From Pseudomonadota bacterium (GTDB taxonomy: Bacteria; Pseudomonadota; Gammaproteobacteria; GRL18), in the NCBI GenBank assembly GCA_030632745.1, contig DAOVUE010000077.1:1-7114 (forward strand): 7,114 nucleotides of DNA. The letters are read 5' to 3'. Position numbers and translations under genes: made by a program. The notes beneath the pieces are model-generated. The model was not told the origin of the DNA. It saw only the letters and a list, made by a program, of their open reading frames with translations, and ran no database searches. Shown piece by piece: positions 1-6,143 of the stretch. Each line of letters begins with the position of its first letter. The stretch's first letter is position 1.

Positions 1-351
1 AACAATAGGTGCTGCTCCTGTTCCTGTACCGCCCCCCATTCCAGCAGTAATAAACAGCATATCGGTTCCCGAAATGGCTTCCATGATACGCTCGCGATCT
101 TCAATGGCAGCTTCACGTCCAACAGCAGGGTTTGCTCCTGCACCTAAGCCTTTAGTTATCTCTGTACCAATTTGTAATAAGGTGCGGGATGATGAATGTG
201 ATAATGCCTGTGCATCTGTATTAGCACAAATAAAATCAACACCTTCCATATGACTATTGGCCATATGTTCCACGGCATTGCCGCCACCACCACCGACCCC
301 AATTACTTTAATTATCGCGCGATCACTAGTTGTATCCATTAATTCAAACAT
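1..351 (-). CDS. ftsZ: Cell division protein FtsZ, N-terminal 117 residues (3' end outside window)
   Basis: FtsZ is the tubulin-like GTPase that polymerises into the cytoplasmic Z ring and recruits the divisome. The visible part is the start of the GTP-binding domain: it opens MFELMDTT, followed by the glycine-rich loop [11 protein letters not shown] (residues 17-27), NTDAQAL (44-50), the conserved [15 protein letters not shown] stretch (68-82) and the tubulin signature GGGTGTG (106-112). The start is fixed because an in-frame TAG lies only 9 nt upstream of the ATG, so no earlier start is possible. A purine-rich AAGGGG about 9 nt before the ATG can serve as ribosome binding site. The T7 catalytic loop and the C-terminal FtsA-binding tail lie beyond the left edge, so intactness cannot be judged. 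Identification is secure; the frame is open to the edge. Confidence 0.98.
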   Translation of the reverse strand, partial: MFELMDTTSDRAIIKVIGVGGGGGNAVEHMANSHMEGVDFICANTDAQALSHSSSRTLLQIGTEITKGLGAGANPAVGREAAIEDRERIMEAISGTDMLFITAGMGGGTGTGAAPIV

Positions 352-389
352 TTCTACCTACCCCTTCTTCATTTGTCAATGAAAGAAAA
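352..389 (-). promoter_or_regulatory. ftsZ leader: Shine-Dalgarno region with a hairpin that may partly cover it
   Basis: On the ftsZ mRNA strand, GAAGAAGGGG at about 361-370 precedes the ATG at 351 and is the best ribosome binding site. Directly upstream, AATGAA and TTCATT are perfect inverted copies around a 4-nt GACA loop (374-377). With one bulged base the pairing extends outward over 363-389, ending in two G-U pairs, so the AAG and AAGG bases of the ribosome binding site would lie in the stem. The pairing is read directly from sequence; that it regulates ftsZ translation is inference. Confidence 0.4.
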
Positions 390-410
390 TTATTATTAAA
401 TTGTAATTTA

Positions 411-445
411 CTACCCACTACTCACTACTCACTACTCACTACTTA
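411..445. repeat. Heptanucleotide tandem repeat, 5 units, in the ftsA-ftsZ spacer
   Basis: Five consecutive 7-bp units read CTACCCA, CTACTCA, CTACTCA, CTACTCA and CTACTTA on the plus strand; the middle three are identical. On the mRNA strand the unit is TGAGTAG, which holds both TGA and TAG. Because 7 is not a multiple of 3, the array presents stop codons in all three frames in the direction of transcription. It lies between the ftsA stop and the ftsZ ribosome binding site, inside a 115-bp spacer (352-466) that otherwise holds an AT-rich stretch (386-410) with weak -10-like words but no convincing -35 partner. Heptameric short tandem repeats in spacers are known from cyanobacteria and some other bacteria; a function here is unknown. 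Confidence 0.9.
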
Positions 446-466
446 CTGCTCCTGCTTCCAAATAAA

Positions 467-1696
467 CTAAAAGTTTCCCTGAAACCATTGTTTTATTTTA
501 GAAAACAAACCTGAGCTTTCATCGAAGTCCAGACCTCCATGATATCCCTGATTATCTTTTCCACATAAAATAAGACCCACTCCTGTTGCATGACGAGGAT
601 CTTTAACAATATCCGTTAAACCCTCTATATCCTGCGGCACTCCAATCCTGACCGGCATATGAAATACTTCTTCCGCCAGCTCAACTGCACCTTCCATTTT
701 TGCACTGCCGCCGGTTAAGACGATACCAGCCGCACAAAATTCTTCTAAACCACTACGCTGCAGTTCACTTTTTATTAATGTAAATAACTCTTCATAGCGT
801 GGTTCTACGACCTCAGCCAGAACCTGACGCGCCAGACGCCTTGGGGGTCTGTCTCCCACGCTGGGCACCTCTATTGTTTCTTCGGGATTAGTCAACTGCC
901 GTAAAGCACAGGCATATTTTATTTTTATTTCTTCTGCATACTTGGTCGGTGTTCTCAGAGCAACCGCTATATCATTGGTCACCTGATCTCCAGCCACTGG
1001 AAAGACTTTACTATGGCGAATTGCACCCTTAATTAAAACAGCGACATCGGTTGTACCACCGCCAATATCCACTAAACAAATACCCAAATCTTTCTCATCT
1101 TCCGTTAAAACAGAATAACTGGATGCCACCTGTTCTAAAATAATGTCATCCACTTCTAAATCACAACGATGAATACATTTGATGACATTTTGTACTGCGC
1201 TATCAGAACCTGTTACCATATGAACATCAACTTCTAATCGAACCCCTGCCATACCGACCGGCTCTCGTATTCCTTCCTGCTCATCAATTAAAAACTGCTG
1301 CGGCAATACGTGTAGTATTTTCTGATCGGTGGAAATTGCAACTGCTTTTGCTGCATCCATAACCCGATCCAGATCATCATAACTCACTTCTTTGTCTCGA
1401 ATCGCCACCATTCCATGTGAGTTCAGGCTATTAATATGGCTTCCCGCAATACCAACAAATACTGAATGAATTTCACAACCGGCCATGAGTTCGGCTTCTT
1501 CAATGGCTCGTTTTATTGACTGGGCTGTTGATTCAATATTAACCACCACCCCTTTTTTCATGCCGCGAGCAGCATGATTTCCCATACCGATAATTTCAAT
1601 ATCACCCGTATTACTCACTTCAGCAACAATAGCAGAGACTTTGGATGTTCCCAGATCCAATCCCACAATAAGGTGTTTATCATTTCGCTTTGTCAT
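467..1696 (-). CDS. ftsA: Cell division protein FtsA (actin-like Z-ring membrane tether)
   Basis: FtsA is an ATP-binding actin homologue that anchors FtsZ filaments to the inner membrane and helps activate septal wall synthesis. At 409 residues it is close to the family norm of about 420. Visible motifs are phosphate-1 GLDLGTSKV (12-20), the FtsA-specific 1C subdomain (about 84-165), phosphate-2 DIGGGTTDVAV (210-220), the VPSVGDRPPR segment (277-286) and the adenosine motif GIVLTGGSA (324-332). The C-terminal SGLFSKIKQWFQGNF (395-409) is the amphipathic membrane-targeting helix expected of FtsA, so the protein looks complete and functional. An in-frame TAA 9 nt upstream of the ATG fixes the start; AGGG just before it is a close-spaced, mediocre ribosome binding site. 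It sits 80 bp after ftsQ and 115 bp before ftsZ, looser than in E. coli, where ftsQ and ftsA overlap. Confidence 0.98.
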   Translation of the reverse strand: MTKRNDKHLIVGLDLGTSKVSAIVAEVSNTGDIEIIGMGNHAARGMKKGVVVNIESTAQSIKRAIEEAELMAGCEIHSVFVGIAGSHINSLNSHGMVAIRDKEVSYDDLDRVMDAAKAVAISTDQKILHVLPQQFLIDEQEGIREPVGMAGVRLEVDVHMVTGSDSAVQNVIKCIHRCDLEVDDIILEQVASSYSVLTEDEKDLGICLVDIGGGTTDVAVLIKGAIRHSKVFPVAGDQVTNDIAVALRTPTKYAEEIKIKYACALRQLTNPEETIEVPSVGDRPPRRLARQVLAEVVEPRYEELFTLIKSELQRSGLEEFCAAGIVLTGGSAKMEGAVELAEEVFHMPVRIGVPQDIEGLTDIVKDPRHATGVGLILCGKDNQGYHGGLDFDESSGLFSKIKQWFQGNF

Positions 1697-1776
1697 ATGC
1701 CCTGCTTATTCCTATGTTAACTTCTTGTGTTGTACATTTATTCGTTTGCACATTTTTTACAGACTTTATTAATACA
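1697..1776 (-). other. 80-bp ftsQ-ftsA spacer without recognisable signals
   Basis: This AT-rich spacer carries short palindromes (TGTACA, GTTAAC) but no stem-loop followed by a T run, and no -10/-35 pair I would defend. It may hold an internal promoter for ftsA and ftsZ, since the division genes of dcw clusters are often served by several internal promoters, but nothing in the sequence establishes this. Confidence 0.4.
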
Positions 1777-2622
1777 CTATTTCAATACACTGTCATGTCC
1801 ACTGACATCATCAGTTTTGTCTTTCCAATGAACGCTAAAGCCATTTGAAAAACGTAAATCTACAGTTTCCACCTGTGCATAATATTGCTTTAACTGCGTA
1901 GTGAACACGGTTATAAATTGATTCAGGCTTTGTATAATATTGTCTTTTCCTAATTTAATAATAACACCGCTATCCAGAGTGAGAAGCCAGCTTCTGCGCT
2001 CATTCATTCCGCATTGTTTAATCGTACTGCTGTATGAGCCGGAAACATCATTTAATTTTTTCAAGTTTTCATTGAGTTGAACACATGTTTTATATACTTT
2101 TTTTTCACTCATTTCCGGTCCGAAAAACAATGCCATTTTATTAAACTTTTCCACTTGAAAAGAGCTTAATTCCGGTTGAAAAATAATGCCATTATCGCTT
2201 AATAATCTGAACAGTCCGGTTTCATCATTTATTGATGATGTCCACCTGATAACAGGCTGGTGCTCTGTAATGGCAACCAATAATTTATTGGGCCATATTT
2301 TTCTTACTGTAACCGCTTCTACCCAGGGTAATTTTGCTAAAAGTTCAGCTCTGAACTTATCGACATCAAGACTAAAAAAACCGCCATTTATTGCTCTTGA
2401 TGCAATAGTCTGCAATTCAGCAGACTCCTGATTTTCCAGTTTATTGACCAGCTCTACTTTCTTTATTGGAAAATTTTCAGTTTTATATAACCAGTCGATA
2501 AAAAACCATGCCGATACCGCTAAAACAATCAGCGTTGCCGGCAATAACACTTGACTAAAAAAAAACCTCCCTGCACCGGGTACCAAACCCTGTAGTTTAC
2601 TATGCAAACTTTTATTCAACAT
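1777..2622 (-). CDS. ftsQ: Cell division protein FtsQ (divisome scaffold, POTRA domain)
   Basis: FtsQ is a bitopic inner-membrane protein that links early and late divisome proteins by binding FtsB and FtsL in the periplasm. The 281 residues compare well with 276 in E. coli. The order is a short basic cytoplasmic tail (about 1-24), one membrane helix (about 25-46, VLLPATLIVLAVSAWFFIDWL), a POTRA domain (about 51-120) with LPWVEAVTVRKIWPNKL (98-114), then the beta domain with RRSWLLTL (209-216) and the late strand VDLRFSNGFSVHW (254-266). The N-terminal stretch is read through a T9 tract (coding strand). Two cysteines, 180 and 204, are the only ones and both should face the periplasm. The start lies 10 nt after the ddl stop, with no clear ribosome binding site, suggesting translational coupling. 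An ATG overlapping the ddl stop is out of frame and ends after five codons. Confidence 0.96.
   Translation of the reverse strand: MLNKSLHSKLQGLVPGAGRFFFSQVLLPATLIVLAVSAWFFIDWLYKTENFPIKKVELVNKLENQESAELQTIASRAINGGFFSLDVDKFRAELLAKLPWVEAVTVRKIWPNKLLVAITEHQPVIRWTSSINDETGLFRLLSDNGIIFQPELSSFQVEKFNKMALFFGPEMSEKKVYKTCVQLNENLKKLNDVSGSYSSTIKQCGMNERRSWLLTLDSGVIIKLGKDNIIQSLNQFITVFTTQLKQYYAQVETVDLRFSNGFSVHWKDKTDDVSGHDSVLK
2557..2565. repeat. Nine-base A/T homopolymer inside ftsQ
   Basis: A9 on the plus strand is T9 on the coding strand and encodes Phe-Phe-Phe at residues 20-23 of FtsQ, just before the membrane helix. GGGAGG stands immediately upstream on the coding strand. Long T runs are prone to polymerase slippage, and a one-base change here would abolish FtsQ. 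The tract is read directly; any effect is inference. Confidence 0.85.
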
Positions 2623-2632
2623 TGACTCAGCA

Positions 2633-3658
2633 TCACTTTTTTACAGCTGTTGCTAAAATCTGCACAATTAAATCATCAAAGTTAATTCCGGCCGCTTTTG
2701 CCGCCATGGGTACCAGACTATGACTCGTTAAACCGGGTACTGTATTAATTTCTATTAACCATGCCTGTCCCTGCTCATCACACATAAAATCGACTCGTCC
2801 CCAGCCCCGGGCTCCAAGGCTGTCAAAGGCATGCAGAGCTAAAGCCTGATAAGAGCTTTGCTGTTCTTTGTTCAGACCACAGGGACAATGGTAAACAGTG
2901 TCATCTCTGATGTATTTAGCCTGATAGTCATAAAAATCGCCTGCTACTTCCAGTTCAATTAAAGGCAAAACCCGGCCATTTAAAACGGCTGCTGTATACT
3001 CCTTACCAACAATCCATTTTTCCACTAATATTTCATTATCATATTGAGCCGCTTGAGTTAACGCTTCCTTCAATGCCGCTTTATCATCAGCCTTATTCAT
3101 GCCGATACTGGAGCCTTCGTGTACTGGCTTGACTATCACTGGAAATCCTAAACACTGAGCAATTGTATCCACTTTTTGCTCATCTATTGTTTCAGTTATT
3201 GTTTCAGTTTTACCTGCTGAGAGCTGTTTAACTTCCACTAATTCAAAAGGTGGTGTAGGCAACTCATTTCCGGCCCATAATAATTTAGTGCGTAATTTAT
3301 CCATACCTATGGCAGATGCTAAAACACCACAGCCGCTATAAGGAATACCCTGAGCTTCTAAAACACCCTGCACAATACCGTCCTCACCACCACGGCCATG
3401 TAAAGCAATAAATGCTGTATCAAACTTGTTTGTACTTATCTGCTGACAAATAGTGTGTTCCTGTTGCTTATGGGTTTCATTGTTGAAACTAACATCCAGA
3501 GCAAAGGCATCTATGCCCTTTCTTTTTAATGCCTGCAGAGCCGCCTGACCGCTTTTTAAAGAAACCTCACGTTCAGCAGAATCCCCCCCCATCATAACGG
3601 CTACCCGGCCGAATTGATGCTCTGAAGATTTAGAATTGTGTTTGTCATTTTTCAGCAT
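2633..3658 (-). CDS. ddl: D-alanine--D-alanine ligase
   Basis: This cytoplasmic ATP-grasp enzyme joins two D-Ala to make the dipeptide that MurF adds to the peptidoglycan precursor. Its order matches E. coli DdlB with a constant +33 offset over the catalytic core: GGDSAEREVS with Glu29, HGRGGEDG (87-94), MDK (119-121), VIVKP with Lys177, EGSSIGM with Ser183, DYQAKY with Lys248 and Tyr249, GWGRVD with Arg288 and Asp290, and EINT with Glu303 and Asn305. Keeping the Tyr equivalent to DdlB Tyr216 indicates D-Ala rather than D-lactate as second substrate. At 341 residues it exceeds DdlB (306) through an N-terminal tail of about 14 residues, a Gln-rich loop (about 58-78) and a TETI-repeat loop (about 148-165). 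The start is 5 nt after the murB stop; the next in-frame ATG would cut into the GGDSAERE motif, so this start is preferred. Confidence 0.97.
   Translation of the reverse strand: MLKNDKHNSKSSEHQFGRVAVMMGGDSAEREVSLKSGQAALQALKRKGIDAFALDVSFNNETHKQQEHTICQQISTNKFDTAFIALHGRGGEDGIVQGVLEAQGIPYSGCGVLASAIGMDKLRTKLLWAGNELPTPPFELVEVKQLSAGKTETITETIDEQKVDTIAQCLGFPVIVKPVHEGSSIGMNKADDKAALKEALTQAAQYDNEILVEKWIVGKEYTAAVLNGRVLPLIELEVAGDFYDYQAKYIRDDTVYHCPCGLNKEQQSSYQALALHAFDSLGARGWGRVDFMCDEQGQAWLIEINTVPGLTSHSLVPMAAKAAGINFDDLIVQILATAVKK
3185..3209. repeat. 12-bp tandem duplication inside ddl
   Basis: Two perfect copies of a 12-bp unit (attgtttcagtt on the plus strand, 3186-3197 and 3198-3209) lie in frame and encode the doubled tetrapeptide TETI-TETI at about residues 151-158 of Ddl. 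They fall in a loop between the N-terminal and central domains where E. coli DdlB is roughly nine residues shorter, well away from the catalytic motifs. Confidence 0.85.
3583..3590. repeat. G8/C8 homopolymer at the 5' end of ddl
   Basis: Eight C on the plus strand give eight G on the coding strand, spanning the end of Met23, Gly24, Gly25 and the first base of Asp26, in the conserved GGDSAERE motif. Two Gly codons are required here by the family, but the choice of GGG for both, flanked by other G, creates a tract of a length that phase-varies in some bacteria. No evidence of switching is visible. Confidence 0.85.
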
Positions 3659-3663
3659 CGCTG

Positions 3664-4683
3664 TTACTCAGACAGCCCCATAATACAAACTTCTGTTTCT
3701 AGTTTGACCTGATACTGTTTAAACACAGCTTGCTGAATTTTATGGATTAACGCTTCCACATCTCTGGCCTTTGCATTACCCTTATTAACTATAAAATTAG
3801 CGTGTTTTTCTGAAATTTGAGCATCATTAATTGATTCACCTTTTAATCCGCATGCTTCAATTAATCGCGCCGCATAATCATTTTCAGGATTCTTAAATAC
3901 CGAGCCTGCGTTAGCCTGTCTGGTTGGTTGAGTTGCAGCTCGTTTAGCCAGTAAACGTTTTATCTCCCGCTTACTTTTCTCCAGTCCCTGCTCATCTTTT
4001 TTAAAATAAAATTCAGCACTGACAAACCATTCATGTTTAAGTTCATTACTATCTTTAAGTTCAATCTGTCGATATTGAATATTGAACTCATCAGCTGTTC
4101 TCAGCACCAGTTCACCCGAGCGCTTAATCATCATTACCGTCTTAACATAAGACCAGGTTTCACTACCAAAGGCACCTGCATTCATCGCCAGTGCACCACC
4201 AATGGTTCCCGGTATTCCAGATAAAAACTCAGCTCCGTTAATTCCCTCATTGGCAGCTTTGCGGGAAAAAAGTGCACAGGCCAGTCCCACTTCAGCTGAA
4301 ATCAGACAATTATTTTCATTACTCTCTTTATCACATTCTTTATCACATTCTTTATCACATTGAATAGTGATATTATTTAATACACCATTGGTATAAATCA
4401 CCACACCGTTTAAACCGCCATCACGTATTAATAAATTACTGCCTAAACCAACCCAGGTCACAGCCACTTCTTCAGGTAATAATTTAAACAGCAGCTGTAA
4501 ATCTTGTATCGATTCCGGTTGGTAAACACATTCAGCCTTGCCGCCAATGCGCCATGTGGTATAACGTGACATCGAGGCATTAAAGGTTAATTGTCCTGCT
4601 AATATGCCTTTTTCCTTAGCCTCTTTGAGCAGCATCTGGACTGTAGAAACTGAGTCATTCATGGTATTAAGTTCAACCTGCAT
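3664..4683 (-). CDS. murB: UDP-N-acetylenolpyruvoylglucosamine reductase, type II-like MurB
   Basis: MurB reduces UDP-GlcNAc-enolpyruvate to UDP-MurNAc with NADPH and bound FAD in the cytoplasm. The FAD-binding domain (about 38-190) shows YTTWRIGG (41-48), VGLGSNLLIRDGG (78-90) and SGIPGTIGGALAMNAGAFG (155-173); the C-terminal MurB domain (about 225-336) shows NAGSVFKNP (258-266) and LETEV (328-332). By alignment with E. coli MurB the catalytic Arg, Ser and Glu are Arg205, Ser261 and Glu331. The Tyr-loop insertion of E. coli MurB after FKNP is missing, so this looks like the type II form. Oddity: residues 109-120 are CDKE repeated three times, an in-frame 12-bp repeat. The ATG shares its A with the murC stop (TGATG), and with no good ribosome binding site this suggests reinitiation after murC; Met8 is a less likely alternative start. 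Confidence 0.97.
   Translation of the reverse strand: MQVELNTMNDSVSTVQMLLKEAKEKGILAGQLTFNASMSRYTTWRIGGKAECVYQPESIQDLQLLFKLLPEEVAVTWVGLGSNLLIRDGGLNGVVIYTNGVLNNITIQCDKECDKECDKESNENNCLISAEVGLACALFSRKAANEGINGAEFLSGIPGTIGGALAMNAGAFGSETWSYVKTVMMIKRSGELVLRTADEFNIQYRQIELKDSNELKHEWFVSAEFYFKKDEQGLEKSKREIKRLLAKRAATQPTRQANAGSVFKNPENDYAARLIEACGLKGESINDAQISEKHANFIVNKGNAKARDVEALIHKIQQAVFKQYQVKLETEVCIMGLSE
4325..4361. repeat. 12-bp tandem repeat, three perfect copies, inside murB
   Basis: Three identical units (tctttatcacat on the plus strand) at 4325-4336, 4337-4348 and 4349-4360 encode CDKE three times, residues 109-120 of MurB. The array lies between two conserved beta segments of the FAD domain, at a position occupied by a short loop in E. 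coli MurB, and adds charged residues plus cysteines at 109, 113 and 117. Perfect identity of the copies suggests recent expansion. Confidence 0.93.
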
Positions 4684-6143
4684 CAGCGGACTTTAAACTG
4701 TTCATAAATATCCGCTCCAATGGCCCCCACATTGCCTGCCCCCAGGGTCAGCAAAATATCACCCTCTTTTATAGTTTCCAGTAATACCTCATTGATTTCA
4801 TCGTGCTGCTCTACAAATATAGGATCGACCTTACCTCTATTTCTAATAGAGCGACTTAAGGCTCGTGAATCAGCACCAATGATAGCTTCTTCACCTGCCG
4901 CATAAACTTCCAGTAAAATCAATTGATCCACCTGACTCAAAGCATGCACAAAATCTTCAAATAAATCCCGTGTTCTTGAATAACGATGCGGCTGAAATAA
5001 CACCACCAGACGATTTTCCGGCCAGCCGCTGCGAATCGCTTTTATAGTGGCTTCAACTTCACTGGGATGGTGTCCATAATCATCAATTAACATCACTTGC
5101 TGAGCATTAATATTAAGCTTCCCGTACATTTGAAAACGTCTTCCGATACCTTCAAATTTTTCTAATGCATGAATGATTTTGTCTTTATCTACGCCTAACT
5201 CACCTGCTACTGCAATAGCTGCCAGTGCATTTTGTACATTGTGCATGCCGGGCATATTTAAGGTTATATCTAAACAATCCCGATGCTTTCCATCCGCATC
5301 TTTACGGGACACTTTAAATGATGTTCTATTCAATGTCTGATGAATATTGTAAGCCCGTATATCTGCATCCTCATTATTTAAACCATAGGTTCTAACCGGC
5401 TTACTGATCTTATCAACCAGCTCTGCAACGGTGTTGTCATCAATACATAATACCGCCAGACCATAAAAGGGCAGCTGGTGTAAGAATTCATTGAACGTCG
5501 ATTTGAGTTTTTCAAAGTCTCCGCCATAAGTCCCCATATGATCCGCTTCAATATTGGTCACTACTGAAATCATAGGCTGCAGATGTAAAAAAGAGGCATC
5601 ACTTTCATCTGCCTCAACCACCAGATATTTACTGGCACCCAATTTTGCATTAGTATCAGCACTATTAAGCTTACCGCCGATCACGAAAGTAGGATCCAGT
5701 CCGCCTTCTGCCAGAATACTGGCCACTAAACTCGTAGTCGTGGTTTTTCCATGAGTGCCCGCAATAGCAATACCGTAACGAAAACGCATTAATTCTGCTA
5801 ACATTTCTGCCCGGGGGATAATGGGGATTCTAAGTGCCCTTGCCTGCAGAACTTCCGGATTATCCTTACTTACAGCACTGGAGGTCACCACCACCTGGGC
5901 ATTTTTTACCTGCGCTGCCTGATGTCCCAGAAAAATGCTTGCTCCTGCTTTTTTTAGATATTCAGTGGTCTTAGAGCTTTGTACATCAGAACCCGAAACC
6001 TGATAGCCCATATTAAGCAATACTTCAGCAATACCGCTCATGCCGACACCGCCAATACCAATAAAATAAATATGTCTGATACGTCCCATAGACAATTCAT
6101 TATCGTCTATGATGGCGTCTTCATTTATGCAACGTTCATTCAT
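4683..6143 (-). CDS. murC: UDP-N-acetylmuramate--L-alanine ligase MurC
   Basis: MurC is the cytoplasmic Mur ligase that adds L-Ala to UDP-MurNAc at the cost of ATP, starting the stem peptide. All three domains are present in 486 residues (E. coli 491). The N-terminal UDP-binding fold has [15 protein letters not shown] (28-42). The central ATPase has [10 protein letters not shown] (128-137, Lys133), EADESDASF (177-185), NIEADH (197-202) and HNVQNALAA (301-309). The C-terminal domain has DDYGHHP (354-360), FQPHRYSRT (383-391) and LTLGAGNVG (466-474). The start at 6143 overlaps the murG stop by 8 bp and has AGGA 10 nt upstream; Met19 lacks a ribosome binding site and would remove a leader segment that E. 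coli MurC also has. The 3' end shares one base with murB. No catalytic motif is missing. Confidence 0.98.
   Translation of the reverse strand: MNERCINEDAIIDDNELSMGRIRHIYFIGIGGVGMSGIAEVLLNMGYQVSGSDVQSSKTTEYLKKAGASIFLGHQAAQVKNAQVVVTSSAVSKDNPEVLQARALRIPIIPRAEMLAELMRFRYGIAIAGTHGKTTTTSLVASILAEGGLDPTFVIGGKLNSADTNAKLGASKYLVVEADESDASFLHLQPMISVVTNIEADHMGTYGGDFEKLKSTFNEFLHQLPFYGLAVLCIDDNTVAELVDKISKPVRTYGLNNEDADIRAYNIHQTLNRTSFKVSRKDADGKHRDCLDITLNMPGMHNVQNALAAIAVAGELGVDKDKIIHALEKFEGIGRRFQMYGKLNINAQQVMLIDDYGHHPSEVEATIKAIRSGWPENRLVVLFQPHRYSRTRDLFEDFVHALSQVDQLILLEVYAAGEEAIIGADSRALSRSIRNRGKVDPIFVEQHDEINEVLLETIKEGDILLTLGAGNVGAIGADIYEQFKVR

Noticed and set aside
353..378. TTGACA on the ftsZ strand followed after 17 bp by TAGAAA, resembling a sigma-70 promoter
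   Set aside because: The -10 word would abut the ftsZ ATG, so transcription would begin inside the gene, and TTGACA is better explained as part of the hairpin loop.
411..445. Heptamer array as a CRISPR or phage attachment site
   Set aside because: Units are 7 bp with no spacers, and no integrase, cas gene or tRNA lies nearby.
2186..2431. Plus-strand open frame of 81 codons opposite ftsQ
   Set aside because: It lies fully antisense to a well-supported ftsQ with no ribosome binding site or recognisable protein features. The same applies to the other plus-strand frames opposite murB, murC and murG.
2557..2580. GC-rich word followed by T9 in ftsQ as an intrinsic terminator
   Set aside because: Only a three-pair CCC/GGG stem can be drawn, too weak for a terminator, and it is inside a needed gene.
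3297..3305. TTATCCATA, one mismatch from a DnaA box (a similar word lies near 556-565)
   Set aside because: Single near-matches inside conserved coding sequence with no clustering or AT-rich unwinding region; expected by chance.
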